A DNA stretch of 64,000 nucleotides from Leptolinea sp. HRD-7 (GCA_024363285.1 AP024710.1:2760001-2824000); one strand, 5' to 3'; positions 44,167 through 53,692 are shown, counted from the stretch's first letter. Made by a program: numbers and translations. The notes: generated from the sequence alone by a model not told the origin.

Positions 44167-45711
44167 ATGAAAATAAAACTCAGTCAAATAGCAAAAAATT
44201 CTTTGCTGGTAGCAACTTTTTTTCTTGTTGATAAAGTTATAGGATTGATTCGCCAGGTTGTAATTGTAAGGCAATTTGGATTGTCTCATGAATTGGATGC
44301 CTTCAATGTTGCCAATAATCTTCCGGATATGCTGTTCGCACTAATTTCAGGCGGGGCACTTGCAATGGCGTTTATTCCGGTTCTTACCCAGATTTTGACT
44401 TTGGAAGGCAGGGAATCAGCCTGGCGGTTATTCTCACGGATAGCCAATCTTGCATTTGTGGTGACCGCGACAGCCGCCATAATTATCGCAATAATTAGCA
44501 ATCAGCTTGTTGAATGGCAGGTAGGTATCGCGCCGGGATTTGAACGCCCGCAACAATTATTGGTAGCTGAGCTGATGCGATTAAATCTAATCGCTACAGT
44601 TATTTTTTCCCTTTCCGGGTTAGTCATTGCGGGTTTGCAGGCGAACCAGCATTTTCTCTTACCTGCCGCTGCTCCTGTTTTATATAATATCGGGCAAATC
44701 TTCGGTGCGCTTATACTGGCACCTCAAGAGGGATATTCCATTGGCGGATATCAACTTCCGGCATTTGGTATGGGTGTACATGGACTTGTCTATGGTGTGA
44801 TCATCGGGGCGCTGCTCCATTTACTAATTCAGATACCCGGTTTGTTGAAGTATAGATTCCACTGGGAATTTGGTATACATCTGAAAGATCAGAACGTTCA
44901 ACAGGTGTTGCGTATTTTGGGACCTCGGCTTGTTACCATGTTGTTTATTCAATTGATTTTTATTGTTCGTGACAATCTGGCCAGCCGAATGGATATTGGT
45001 TCTGTGTCTGCTTTGACGTATGGTTGGATGTTCTTTCAGATGCCTGAAACATTGATCGGCACAGCCATCGGGACGGCTATGTTGCCGGGAATTTCGGAAT
45101 TGGCGGCAAAAAAAGATTGGAAGGAATTCGCGAAAACCATTGAAAAGGCCATTCAAACATTGATAGCGCTAACCTTACCGGTCGCGGCCGTTATGAGCGC
45201 GGGTCTGGGCGGAGTTATTTCTGAAGCATTTAATTTCACTCCTGAACAAACAAACCTTGTCCTTTGGGTGACGAGAGCTTACCTTTTAGGGCTGGCTGGT
45301 CAATGCATGGTTGAAGTGGCCGTAAGATCTTTCTATTCCAGGAAAGATTCTATCACTCCATTAATAACGGCTGGTTTTAAACTTGCCATCTATGTTGTTT
45401 CGGGTATTCTCTTGGTAAACTTGATCGGCGTTCCAGGTTTGGCTCTGGCTGATTGCATAGCCTACACAAGCGAATCTATTTTGCTATTAATTCTCTTCAC
45501 CAGGTATATTGACCAAAAAGTGAATTTTATTGCCTCCATTCCTAGAGGAATTCTCAGTGGGGCAATTGGATTTATCTGCACATATTCGATTATTTTGCTA
45601 ATGGGAGGTTTTGCCAGGCCTATACTGGTGTCATTATTGGCTATGGTAGTTGGTGGTATAGCCATGTCTCCCATTATATGGAAAGAGCTAAAGCTGTTAA
45701 CACGCTTGTAA
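44167..45711 (+). CDS. murJ: Lipid II flippase MurJ/MviN family
   Basis: A 514-residue membrane protein with about 14 helices of the MOP superfamily, thought to move lipid II across the membrane for peptidoglycan synthesis. The N-terminal block LVDKVIGLIRQVVIVRQFGLSHELDAF and NNLPDMLFALISGGALAMAFIPVL carries the typical GxxR...DAF and P.....G.L..AF pattern. ATG 44167 is chosen over a GTG at 44107, because it follows AGAGG and restores the usual length; the earlier codon would read through the metal box. A general MOP flippase for another polyprenyl glycan remains possible. Confidence 0.9.
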   Translation: MKIKLSQIAKNSLLVATFFLVDKVIGLIRQVVIVRQFGLSHELDAFNVANNLPDMLFALISGGALAMAFIPVLTQILTLEGRESAWRLFSRIANLAFVVTATAAIIIAIISNQLVEWQVGIAPGFERPQQLLVAELMRLNLIATVIFSLSGLVIAGLQANQHFLLPAAAPVLYNIGQIFGALILAPQEGYSIGGYQLPAFGMGVHGLVYGVIIGALLHLLIQIPGLLKYRFHWEFGIHLKDQNVQQVLRILGPRLVTMLFIQLIFIVRDNLASRMDIGSVSALTYGWMFFQMPETLIGTAIGTAMLPGISELAAKKDWKEFAKTIEKAIQTLIALTLPVAAVMSAGLGGVISEAFNFTPEQTNLVLWVTRAYLLGLAGQCMVEVAVRSFYSRKDSITPLITAGFKLAIYVVSGILLVNLIGVPGLALADCIAYTSESILLLILFTRYIDQKVNFIASIPRGILSGAIGFICTYSIILLMGGFARPILVSLLAMVVGGIAMSPIIWKELKLLTRL

Positions 45712-45725
45712 TTAGAGGTTATAAT
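45697..45725 (+). promoter_or_regulatory. Promoter inside the murJ 3' end, leaderless arrangement
   Basis: TTAACA (45697-45702), 17-base spacer, TATAAT (45720-45725), then seven bases to ATG 45733 with no ribosome site between. Confidence 0.65.
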
Positions 45726-45732
45726 TCACATT

Positions 45733-46974
45733 ATGGCAAAAAAGAAACCCCTTATTGAACCAGAGATTAAACCGGATGATACCGCACCGGTTGTTGTGAA
45801 CGCTCTACATGAAGGGAAGACAATGCAGGTCCGCATTGCTCCTGGGACTACAAAACCGTTGAGCGAAATGGATTACTCTATGGAAGAAACACAATCTGTT
45901 TATACAGGCTCTAATGCCAATAATCCGATTTCGAATTCTCCAATAGATCCTCCAACACAACCGTTAAAATTGGGAAAACCCAAACGGGCAAAATGGATCT
46001 GGCTTGGTATTTTATTGGTATTGGTCGGAGCGGGAGTAGGTGGTTGGCTTGGTTACAATAATGCGGTCGCTATACGGTTGAAAGAACAAAAAAACAAAAT
46101 CGCACTTGTGGCGACCGACCAATTTCAGCGTGCGCTTTCAGACCAGGCCGAGGGTCGGCTGGAAATGGCCAGAAAGCGCCTGGAATATATTGTTCAATTG
46201 AATCCAGAATTTCCGGGTGTTACCCAGAAACTCACAGAAGTTATGATGGCTCAGGCAGCCGTTCGTACACCGACGGCAGTGGTTGAGGTACCAACTCCGG
46301 TTCCCACAAAAGATACACGAAATTCGGAAGAACTATTTACTCAGGCTCGTCAACAGGCAGCCAATAATGAATGGAATGCCGCTCTAATTACTCTTGATAC
46401 TCTACGACAGAGTGATAAGACATATCGCGCAATTCAGGTCGATGGCTTGATGTATATCGCTTTGCGAAACAGAGGTATAGCTCGAATTAATAATGGCATG
46501 CTGGAGCAGGGTATTTATGACATCACCATGTCAGGACAGTACGGACCTTTGGATCGTGATGCCATCTCGCAGCAACAGACAGCCGGATATTATCTGGCCA
46601 GTGTAGCTGCCTGGGCTGTTGATTGGCCAAAAGTGTTGGAAAATCTTGCGACACTGATGTCAACCGCTCCGGGTATCCGTGATGCTTCGGGTATGTCTGC
46701 CGCGGAACGCTATCGTAAGGGATCCATTCTTTACGGAGACAAACTGCTGGCAGAAGAAAAACCATGTGATGCTGCTGTGCAGTATCAGAACGCGCTGAAC
46801 CTTTCGGTGGATGAAACCACGCAATCAAAATTCAATGACGCAACCAATAAGTGTTCACCCCCCACCGAAGAAGCTCCTGAGCCGACTGCCGCAGAAGTTA
46901 CTGTAGAGCCAGTTGTAACTGAACCACCAGTTGTAACTGAGCCACCTGTCGTAACCGAACCAACTACAGGTTAA
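45733..46974 (+). CDS. Single-span membrane protein with TPR-like extracytoplasmic region
   Basis: A 413-residue protein. Residues 1-90 are cytoplasmic and rich in Pro, Thr and Asn, one helix follows at ~94-112 (WLGILLVLVGAGVGGWLG), then a ~270-residue helical part with TPR-like repeats (QRALSDQAEGRLEMARKRLEY; ARQQAANNEWNAALITL). The end is a low-complexity VVTEPPVVTEP repeat. Acts probably as an envelope scaffold; no enzyme motif. Transcribed from its own strong promoter. Convergent with the GT39-type gene. Confidence 0.75.
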   Translation: MAKKKPLIEPEIKPDDTAPVVVNALHEGKTMQVRIAPGTTKPLSEMDYSMEETQSVYTGSNANNPISNSPIDPPTQPLKLGKPKRAKWIWLGILLVLVGAGVGGWLGYNNAVAIRLKEQKNKIALVATDQFQRALSDQAEGRLEMARKRLEYIVQLNPEFPGVTQKLTEVMMAQAAVRTPTAVVEVPTPVPTKDTRNSEELFTQARQQAANNEWNAALITLDTLRQSDKTYRAIQVDGLMYIALRNRGIARINNGMLEQGIYDITMSGQYGPLDRDAISQQQTAGYYLASVAAWAVDWPKVLENLATLMSTAPGIRDASGMSAAERYRKGSILYGDKLLAEEKPCDAAVQYQNALNLSVDETTQSKFNDATNKCSPPTEEAPEPTAAEVTVEPVVTEPPVVTEPPVVTEPTTG

Positions 46975-46995
46975 TCATTTATTATTAGGTAATTA

Positions 46996-48552
46996 TTATC
47001 GTTCTTTTGAACGAAGAGTAAACGGTTCATCCGCATAATAATGCCAGATGTACCGACCGGGAAACATGGAAGCGGCAACGGCGTCCATCTCTTTCCCTTT
47101 ACTTAGTGAAAACACAAGCGGGGAATCAAAATACGGATTGCTTAATTCTGTCAGTGCAGAATAATCTGTCCATGATTGGGTGATATGCACTATGATCAGA
47201 GCGGGGGCAATCCCCGGTTTGTTCGCGTTTTTAAATGGCAACAAGCGCTCGGCGCTGGCACCATAAAGATTAAGAAAACGAGGCAGGCGGACGGGAAGAT
47301 AGAAGAGCACAGGGGAGATAATGAAGAAGCAAAGAATAATGGAGACAATAAGAGTTCTCCATGTAGAAAATCTTTGCCAGAAAGCAAACCCGGTAACTGA
47401 TGGAAGTTTGCCCAGAAGGAAATCAAACGAAGCCGCTGTGAGCAACACACAGGCCGGCAAAGCCTCAAAATAATAGCGCGGGCCCAGAAGGTCTGATCCG
47501 ATCCAGTAGAGCCCATACGCGGCAACGACTGTCAAAAGCGTGCTTGAGACCAGACAGGCGCGACGATTTTTTATTAACACAAGCGATCCGAGTGGTAAGA
47601 AAAGCCAGGAATAATTTAACCAGCCAAACAAATCGAACATACCAACATATAAAGACGCGCGCGCGTTTTTAATGGCTATCGATGGTTGATACCCACCTGG
47701 TTGTCTCCCAATGCCCGGTCCGAATCCAACAGTGTCGTACGGCCATACAAATGTGTATGGATTTCGGAGCGGGTCACCTGTCAAAATGAATTGCCAGAGA
47801 AAAAAAAGGGGAATAAAAAGGGCAATGATCAAGGAAACGAGAAGAACATTTCTCTTCTTGCAGGTATCTTTTCCCACCAAGATAAAAATCGCTTCAATAG
47901 TAAATGGCAATATAACACCCAGAGCTGTCAGGGGGCGTGAAAGAACAAGCAACCCCATGGATAATCCACAGGTCAGAATTCGAATGGAAAGTGGTATGGC
48001 ACTGTCTGTTTTTTGGACATCCAACCAGCCAATCATAAATATCAACGCGAGCACCAATGAAAATGTATGAGAGAGCAACGTTGACGAGAGAATGAGGAAA
48101 AAGGGAGATATGGAAATCAACAATGCCCCGATGATGCCGGTACGCGAATTTCGTATCTTCGCGAGTAACCGGTACAGCAGCCAGACATTCACGGCTGCGA
48201 GAATCGGGTTTATATAAGAACGGATCCCAAATCGAACACCGATTGACAACATGACAGGCCATGGCAGGGGGTACTTTCCAAACCGCAAACCATTATTGTC
48301 AATTACGAATGGAACCAGAAAGCACCGCGGACAGGGCGGAGATGGGCGAAAAATCTCTCCCCGGGCTGCCACTTCAGCCTGCCACACGTAGGCAAACTCG
48401 TCTTCGAGGTGGGGCATCGAATCAAAAACTGAAGCGCTTATGTGAATCACGCCCCCAAAAACTGCCACGCAAACACACGCGACAATACAGTCAGCTAAAG
48501 AAACATTTGGTTTAAATTTTAGTAATCGGAAAATCGGATTGGATAATCTCAT
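46996..48552 (-). CDS. GT39-type membrane glycosyltransferase (dolichyl-phosphate-mannose transferase-like)
   Basis: A 518-residue protein with about ten to twelve helices and the GT-C layout. The first extracytoplasmic loop contains PHLEDEFAYVWQAE near 47-60, matching the catalytic DE/ED position of PMT/ArnT-like enzymes that use polyprenyl-phosphate sugars. A periplasmic segment with PYDTVGFGPGIGRQPGG follows. The C-terminal ~100 residues are soluble. It is last in the rplI-rodZ-rimO cluster, five bases after rimO. Acceptor (protein, lipid or glycan) not determinable. Confidence 0.75.
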   Translation of the reverse strand: MRLSNPIFRLLKFKPNVSLADCIVACVCVAVFGGVIHISASVFDSMPHLEDEFAYVWQAEVAARGEIFRPSPPCPRCFLVPFVIDNNGLRFGKYPLPWPVMLSIGVRFGIRSYINPILAAVNVWLLYRLLAKIRNSRTGIIGALLISISPFFLILSSTLLSHTFSLVLALIFMIGWLDVQKTDSAIPLSIRILTCGLSMGLLVLSRPLTALGVILPFTIEAIFILVGKDTCKKRNVLLVSLIIALFIPLFFLWQFILTGDPLRNPYTFVWPYDTVGFGPGIGRQPGGYQPSIAIKNARASLYVGMFDLFGWLNYSWLFLPLGSLVLIKNRRACLVSSTLLTVVAAYGLYWIGSDLLGPRYYFEALPACVLLTAASFDFLLGKLPSVTGFAFWQRFSTWRTLIVSIILCFFIISPVLFYLPVRLPRFLNLYGASAERLLPFKNANKPGIAPALIIVHITQSWTDYSALTELSNPYFDSPLVFSLSKGKEMDAVAASMFPGRYIWHYYADEPFTLRSKER

Positions 48553-48557
48553 CCATT

Positions 48558-49892
48558 TTATTGTACAGGACGCGCGATCAGATCGTACGCCATAGCCCCG
48601 GTAACCTGGACTTTTGATATTTCACCAATGGGCAAATTGCCTTGCACAATAACCAGACCATCAATTTCAGGAGCATCGCGATAGCTACGTCCGACGGATA
48701 TATCCTTGTCCACACCCTCGACAAGAATATCCAATTCTTTCCCATACAATCCCTGATTTTTCGCCAGTGAAATCTTTTCCTGCTCAGCCATTATCAAATT
48801 AAAACGTTCTTCTTTAAGTTCAGCCGGTATCGGGTCCCCCAGTGGCTCGCTACTGGTGCCCGGTTCAAAGGAAAACGTGAACACTCCTACGCGGTCAAAC
48901 TTAATCTCACGAACAAAATTCAAGAGGGTATCGAATTCTTTATCTGTCTCACCCGGATACCCGACTATGAAGGTTGTTCGCAGAGCGATATCTGGATTGC
49001 CTCTGCGGAGTTTCTCAATTGTGGAATATACCCATTCCATATTTGAAGGGCGCTTCATTCGTTTCAAAGTATCAGGATGAGCATGCTGCAGAGGGATATC
49101 AAGATATGGTAAAACTACCTGATTTTCGCATAGCTGAGTAATTAAACGGTCTGATACCGCGCCCGGATACGCATACAACAGTCTGACCCAGGGAATATTT
49201 GGGGATGTCTGATGAATCTTCTCAAGAAGTTCTGGAAGTGCATCCTTTATTCCCAGATCGGTACCATAATCAGTGACATCTTGAGCAATCAAATTGATCT
49301 CTTTAATGCCATTTTGCTCAAGAAAGACGGTCTCCTGCAGAATGGTCTCCATCGGGCGGCTGACAGCCGTTCCCTTGATCAACGGGATAGAACAAAAAGC
49401 GCAAAGCCGACGACAACCGTCTGCAATTTTCAAATAGGCACTGGTTCCCTGGATAGCGGCACGCAGAACCCCTTTTTCATCCGTACCGATTCTGGCTGCA
49501 TCGGGAATGTTATAGACGGGAATCGTTCTGTTACCGGAATTTTTGATTTTTTCTACAATCTCCAGTATGTCCATCCAACGACGGGTGCTTAATACTCCGT
49601 CCACTCCAGGCACTTCCTTAACGATCAGTTCCCTGTCACGTTGAGGGAGGCAACCTGCCGCGATTAAAATCTGTCCTTCTTTTTTCTTTTCAGATAAGGC
49701 ACGAAGAGAATTAAGCGATTCTTCACGGGCAGCCGATATAAAACCGCAGGTATTCACAAGAAGAACTTCAGCCTGTGAAGCTTTCTCAACAACAGTGTAT
49801 CCATCTCGAAAAAGTAAATCTGACATGGACTCAGAATCTACTGTGTTTTTCGCACATCCGAGCGATTCAATATAAAAAGTCTTTTTTTTCAT
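48558..49892 (-). CDS. rimO: Ribosomal protein uS12 methylthiotransferase
   Basis: Radical-SAM methylthiotransferase acting on Asp of ribosomal protein S12; 444 residues as in RimO. The N-terminal MTTase domain carries Cys at 13, 49 and 81 for one iron-sulfur cluster; the radical-SAM cluster is CRRLCAFC (160-167). A C-terminal TRAM domain (ELDILVEGVDKD to the end) completes the set. RimO rather than MiaB is indicated by YIESLGCAKNTVDSE at the start and the length. Two bases after the rodZ-like gene, so co-transcribed. Confidence 0.95.
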   Translation of the reverse strand: MKKKTFYIESLGCAKNTVDSESMSDLLFRDGYTVVEKASQAEVLLVNTCGFISAAREESLNSLRALSEKKKEGQILIAAGCLPQRDRELIVKEVPGVDGVLSTRRWMDILEIVEKIKNSGNRTIPVYNIPDAARIGTDEKGVLRAAIQGTSAYLKIADGCRRLCAFCSIPLIKGTAVSRPMETILQETVFLEQNGIKEINLIAQDVTDYGTDLGIKDALPELLEKIHQTSPNIPWVRLLYAYPGAVSDRLITQLCENQVVLPYLDIPLQHAHPDTLKRMKRPSNMEWVYSTIEKLRRGNPDIALRTTFIVGYPGETDKEFDTLLNFVREIKFDRVGVFTFSFEPGTSSEPLGDPIPAELKEERFNLIMAEQEKISLAKNQGLYGKELDILVEGVDKDISVGRSYRDAPEIDGLVIVQGNLPIGEISKVQVTGAMAYDLIARPVQ

Positions 49893-49894
49893 GT

Positions 49895-51334
49895 TCAGGG
49901 TATTAGTGGTGTAACAGTAGGTGGAGCCTGAGTAGCTGAAGGTCTTAAAGTCAGAGTAGCACGCGGAGTACTAGTAGGAGCAACATTCGCAGAGATAGTA
50001 GGTGTAACTACGCCATCTTTTGAGAAGATCAATCGAAGTGTTTGACCGGGAAGCCCGAGTGTGCCAAGATCTCGTTGATTGTAATAGATTTGGATGCCGG
50101 CCGCGTTACCACTGATAACCTCGATCCTTTCATTTGATGTGAATGGGTAGGCGTTACCCGGAACTGTACGACCTAAAAATGCCGTCTTTTTTCCTGTAAT
50201 TACCTGGAGAAAAACCCGCTGATTGGGAACAATATAAACTTGCATGGAATCATTGCCAAGATTGGGTACGGGGGATGTAGGTGTGCCATCGACTGGAGCA
50301 AAATTATTCTGAGGTTGACTTGTTGGCAACATACCAATAGATTCTGGATTAATTACCCCGGTTGCAACAAAAGTAGGGGTTGAAGTGGTAGTCATGTTTG
50401 CCGCGGGGTTATCTCGCAATACTTCTGCGATTGGAGGTGGCTTTGAAACATTGCTTGACGGATTGGATGTAACCTGAATTGCGGCGATTATCGCAACGAC
50501 GATTACTGTGATTATGGTCATACTGCCTAAAAGAAAATCCAGCGTGAGAAAGCGTTTAAATCCTGGTTTCTCTGGTTTGACTATTACACTCTTCTTCTTT
50601 TTTGCTGACTTGTTCGATTCTTCTGACGATTGAGCGGGAAGCAATTCTAACCGACGTAATTGAAGCGCATCGGCAAAAAGAGACATCAAATGATCTGTAT
50701 CCAGGTTTAGGAATGAGGAATATCCACTTAGTAAACCGCGAGCCTGAACCAATGATGGAATTTCAGTAAAATTACCAGATTCCATATCTGTTAAATATTT
50801 GGCACGAATATGTGTGAGTTTTTCAATCTCTTCAACTGAAATATTTAATTTTTCCCGGCAGGCTACTAAATGAGAACCAATTTGATTAAACAATTGTTGG
50901 GAGGTTACTTTTTCTAAAGTAACTTCTTCAGAAATCACTTCTTCTTTATTTATATAAGAAGCATTCGTATCATCAAATACTTCTTTACTAACATTTTCAC
51001 TGGAAGAAGTAATAATTTCTGAATCGCGAATTTCTTTAATCGAAGCTTCTTGAGGAAGAGATGTTGTAGTGAATTCTGAAGAATTGCTTGCTGATTCAGA
51101 TTCTTTTCCATCCAAAATATCAAGCAAAGGTTGGGGGGGCAAATTTAACCAACCGGCATATAATCTGATAAATCCCTTCACCTGCGCTTGAGATGGAATA
51201 TCAGAAAACCGGTTTTCTTCAAGAGCTTCGATAAAATACGGCTTAATATGCAAAGCCGTCGAAACCTCGTCAATGGACGATTTTCTAGTTATACGGGCTG
51301 ATTTGAGTTGTTCTCCAACAGTAGAAGATGCCAT
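49895..51334 (-). CDS. RodZ-like membrane protein with two HTH domains
   Basis: A 479-residue bitopic protein. Residues ~5-72 form an HTH_25 domain (VGEQLKSARITRKSSIDEV to YAGWLNLPP); a second copy lies at ~148-215 (IGSHLVACREKLNISVEEI to YSSFLNL). A membrane helix follows at ~268-290, then a Pro/Thr-rich linker and a DUF4115-like periplasmic domain (~365-445, QVYIVPNQRVFLQVITG). RodZ anchors MreB and shapes the cell wall but normally has one HTH. The duplication is unusual. It lies between rplI and rimO, separated from rplI by a stem-loop. Confidence 0.87.
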   Translation of the reverse strand: MASSTVGEQLKSARITRKSSIDEVSTALHIKPYFIEALEENRFSDIPSQAQVKGFIRLYAGWLNLPPQPLLDILDGKESESASNSSEFTTTSLPQEASIKEIRDSEIITSSSENVSKEVFDDTNASYINKEEVISEEVTLEKVTSQQLFNQIGSHLVACREKLNISVEEIEKLTHIRAKYLTDMESGNFTEIPSLVQARGLLSGYSSFLNLDTDHLMSLFADALQLRRLELLPAQSSEESNKSAKKKKSVIVKPEKPGFKRFLTLDFLLGSMTIITVIVVAIIAAIQVTSNPSSNVSKPPPIAEVLRDNPAANMTTTSTPTFVATGVINPESIGMLPTSQPQNNFAPVDGTPTSPVPNLGNDSMQVYIVPNQRVFLQVITGKKTAFLGRTVPGNAYPFTSNERIEVISGNAAGIQIYYNQRDLGTLGLPGQTLRLIFSKDGVVTPTISANVAPTSTPRATLTLRPSATQAPPTVTPLIP

Positions 51335-51358
51335 TAATTCTTTAGTATCTTACAAAAT

Positions 51359-51390
51359 CCGGCCAGCCAGTAAAAACTGGAACTGGCCGG
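51359..51390 (-). terminator. Stem-loop between rplI and rodZ, probably attenuating
   Basis: CCGGCCAG (51359-51366) pairs with CTGGCCGG (51383-51390), and an inner CCAGT-AAAA-ACTGG extends the stem. On the minus strand only ATTTTG follows, so partial read-through into rodZ is likely. Confidence 0.6.
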
Positions 51391-51417
51391 AAAATGGCTT
51401 AAAAATAATAAAAAAGA

Positions 51418-51948
51418 TTATTCAGCTGCTACAGCGGCTTCTTCAACTTCTTCTGCAGGTGCCTGTTTCTCTGCGACAGGAGAAGCGGGAAGCACTACCG
51501 ATTCGCCTTCTCGATGCACAATGATCTTGATTTCCGGAACCAGGTCCATGGTCAGACGAATTTTCGCTTTGTGTTCGCCCAGATTACGGATCGGCTGAAT
51601 TTCGACAGCACGGCGATCAATTTCAGTGCCAAGTTTGCTGTTGACAGCATCTGCGATCATCTGAGTTGTAATGGAACCATACAGTTTTCCAGTTTCACCA
51701 GCTTTAGAAGAGAATGTGATAACTGTGCCATTGACTTTCTCAGCTATCCCACCCAATTCATTGTTTAATTGAGTGCGGCGAATTGTTGCCTGGGAACGAA
51801 TTTTGTCAGCCTGTTTCAACGCGCCCATTGTGGCCAATACTGCAAAGCCCTGGGGCAGAAGAAAGTTGCGGCCATAACCATCCGCGACTTTTTTTACATC
51901 ACCAGCGCGGCCCAACTTATATACATCTTTGATCAGTAATACTTTCAT
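51418..51948 (-). CDS. rplI: 50S ribosomal protein L9
   Basis: Two-domain ribosomal protein binding 23S rRNA domain V. The N-terminal MKVLLIKDVYKLGRAGDVKKV, with GYGRNFLLPQGFAV after it, is diagnostic. The C-terminal domain ends near residue 148, and a further ~28 residues rich in Ala and Glu (AEKQAPAEEVEEAAVAAE) form an acidic disordered tail not present in E. coli L9. 176 residues in total. AAAGGG lies upstream of ATG 51948. First gene of the minus-strand operon continuing to rodZ, rimO and the GT39-type gene. Confidence 0.97.
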   Translation of the reverse strand: MKVLLIKDVYKLGRAGDVKKVADGYGRNFLLPQGFAVLATMGALKQADKIRSQATIRRTQLNNELGGIAEKVNGTVITFSSKAGETGKLYGSITTQMIADAVNSKLGTEIDRRAVEIQPIRNLGEHKAKIRLTMDLVPEIKIIVHREGESVVLPASPVAEKQAPAEEVEEAAVAAE

Positions 51949-51965
51949 TTTATAAGCCCTTTCAC

Positions 51966-51999
51966 GAAAAATTCATGAATCGAAGGGTACTACGATTCA
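51966..51999 (-). terminator. Weak terminator after the antiporter operon
   Basis: TGAATCG (51976-51982) pairs with CGATTCA (51993-51999); on the minus strand a U-run (complement of 51966-51970) follows the stem after five bases. It would separate the antiporter genes from rplI. Confidence 0.5.
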
Positions 52000-52045
52000 C
52001 GCAAGACATAATTTTACCAGCTAGTAAATAATTGGTCAATTTTTT

Positions 52046-52396
52046 TTACATTAATAATGAGGTAATATCACCAACCTTGAATACAGAAAAGGATGATTCT
52101 TTCTTTATTTCGGATTCTTCCAGATATGTGCTAATTATTCGGTTAAGTTCTTCTACTGCGTTTTTTGATGACCCGAATGCAAGGACAATTTTAGCCGGTC
52201 TCTGTGACAAGTCAGTTAAGGTTTGAAATGATGGAATGATAGGAAAGTTTTCTTGAAGAGGTTGATCATCATTGGTTGGTAAAAACTCTTCCGCATTGAG
52301 CGTGGTTATTTTCATTGCACCCGCAGAATGCAGGGACGATAGTAAATCCTGCAGATCGTCACGATCCGGAATTATTAGCATCAATAGATACATCAT
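52046..52396 (-). CDS. Small cytoplasmic protein, possible PII-like regulator of the antiporter
   Basis: A 116-residue soluble protein whose ATG overlaps the stop of the antiporter gene by four bases. The order beta (YLLMLIIPD), helix (DLQDLLSSLHSAGA), beta (KITTLN), a longer loop, beta (KIVLAFG), helix (VEELNRIISTYLEE), beta (FSVFKVG) fits a ferredoxin-like PII/CutA fold. I see no family-specific PII motif. Translational coupling to a CPA2 antiporter suggests a regulatory subunit sensing a nucleotide or ion. This is an inference. Confidence 0.6.
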   Translation of the reverse strand: MMYLLMLIIPDRDDLQDLLSSLHSAGAMKITTLNAEEFLPTNDDQPLQENFPIIPSFQTLTDLSQRPAKIVLAFGSSKNAVEELNRIISTYLEESEIKKESSFSVFKVGDITSLLM

Positions 52397-53643
52397 TTGC
52401 TATCTCCCGAATTAAATATATCTGATACCGGTGGAGTGATAGAACGAGGGATAAGAAACCCGGGTGGGTTGGAAAATGCCAGATTCAGTAAAACCGGTGT
52501 TACCAGTGTAGTTATCAAAATCAGAATGACGATATTCGTTAAAACGGTAATTTCAATTATGCCGGCTCTAACACCAATACTGGCTATGATCAGCCCTACT
52601 TCACCTCGAGAAATCATACCCGTTCCCAATTGATAGGCTTCAAGCCATGAAAATCCTCCAATTCTTGCACCCAGACCGGCTCCAAGAATTTTGCTTAGTA
52701 TGGCAACAATTGTAACGACAAGAAGGAAAAGGAATGATTCGGCTGAAAATAACGTGAGATTCGTTTTTAATCCGATACTAATAAAAAAAATGGGGACAAA
52801 GAAGCCGTACGCCAGATTGGAAATACCCTCCGTGATAATTTCCTTTTCACGGGTTCGTGAAAAAAAGAGCCCTGCGAGAAATGTTCCTGTAATCGCAGCC
52901 ATATTACCTAGTATTTCAGCCGCAATTCCAAAAATAAATAACACAATCAGAGAAAAGGTAACTGAACCATATGATGTACTGGTGCGTTGGATAAGACGGG
53001 AAAGCACGGGAAGGATGTAGTAGCCAAAAAAGCCGGCAAGTGAAAAAAAGAGCATCATTCGGAGAAACAACCAAAGAATTCCAAGAAAATTGAGACTTCC
53101 GTCAATACTCGCTAGAAAAATGGAAAATAAAAGAATTACCAGAATATCGTCGTAAACTGCCGCTCCCAGCAAACCTGTTCCAATACGGGTCTTTAATTTG
53201 CCCATTTCCATTAATGTTTGAGCGGATATGGAGACACTGGTAGCAGCCAGTGCCAATCCGAGAAATAACGAGGATGATAGATTCATACGGAAAAAATATC
53301 CGCATAACCCACCCATAATGATAGGGAAAAGTACTCCAAGTGAACCGGAATACATAGCTAACCTGGAGCTGCGTGCCAGATCTCGTATGTGAAGTTCAAT
53401 ACCAGCAAGGAACATCAATAACAAAACACCAATTTCCCCGATATTGTCTATGAATTCCATCAAATTAGAATTGGTAATGAATGGCAGGTTGGCCAAATTA
53501 ATCATTGACGGACCGAGGAAGATGCCAACCAGTAATTCGCCAAAAACCGAGGGTTGACCAAATTTGACACTTAAACGTCCGGCAAGTTTTGCGGCAAACA
53601 ATATAATTACTAGTAAGGTGATAAGTTGAATAAAATCTGTCAT
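52393..53643 (-). CDS. Cation:proton antiporter, CPA2 family
   Basis: Na+/H+ or K+/H+ exchanger membrane domain, about 12-13 helices, 416 residues. FGELLVGIFLGPSM near 34-47, LLMFLAGIELHIRDL near 77-91 and MISRGEVGLIIASIG near 343-357 are typical of KefB/NapA-like transporters. It lacks the C-terminal TrkA-N (RCK) domain of KefC. The small protein encoded next may supply regulation instead. Start set at ATG 53643: the -10 TACAAT ends seven bases upstream and the ATG at 53649 would lie before the expected transcript start. Divergent from the mutase gene. Confidence 0.9.
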   Translation of the reverse strand: MTDFIQLITLLVIILFAAKLAGRLSVKFGQPSVFGELLVGIFLGPSMINLANLPFITNSNLMEFIDNIGEIGVLLLMFLAGIELHIRDLARSSRLAMYSGSLGVLFPIIMGGLCGYFFRMNLSSSLFLGLALAATSVSISAQTLMEMGKLKTRIGTGLLGAAVYDDILVILLFSIFLASIDGSLNFLGILWLFLRMMLFFSLAGFFGYYILPVLSRLIQRTSTSYGSVTFSLIVLFIFGIAAEILGNMAAITGTFLAGLFFSRTREKEIITEGISNLAYGFFVPIFFISIGLKTNLTLFSAESFLFLLVVTIVAILSKILGAGLGARIGGFSWLEAYQLGTGMISRGEVGLIIASIGVRAGIIEITVLTNIVILILITTLVTPVLLNLAFSNPPGFLIPRSITPPVSDIFNSGDSK

Positions 53644-53649
53644 AGGCAT

Positions 53650-53655
53650 ATTGTA
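53650..53655 (-). promoter_or_regulatory. -10 element of the antiporter operon
   Basis: TACAAT on the minus strand, six bases before ATG 53643, with TTCACA 15 bases further upstream as a possible -35. No ribosome site lies between, so a leaderless start is inferred. Confidence 0.45.
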
Positions 53656-53692
53656 TCAATAAGTATTTGTTGTGAACTATAAAGGTGAAACG

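Noticed and set aside
46900..46970. Short tandem DNA repeat that might be a CRISPR or intergenic repeat.
   Set aside because: It is in frame inside the gene at 45733 and encodes a VVTEPP low-complexity tail.
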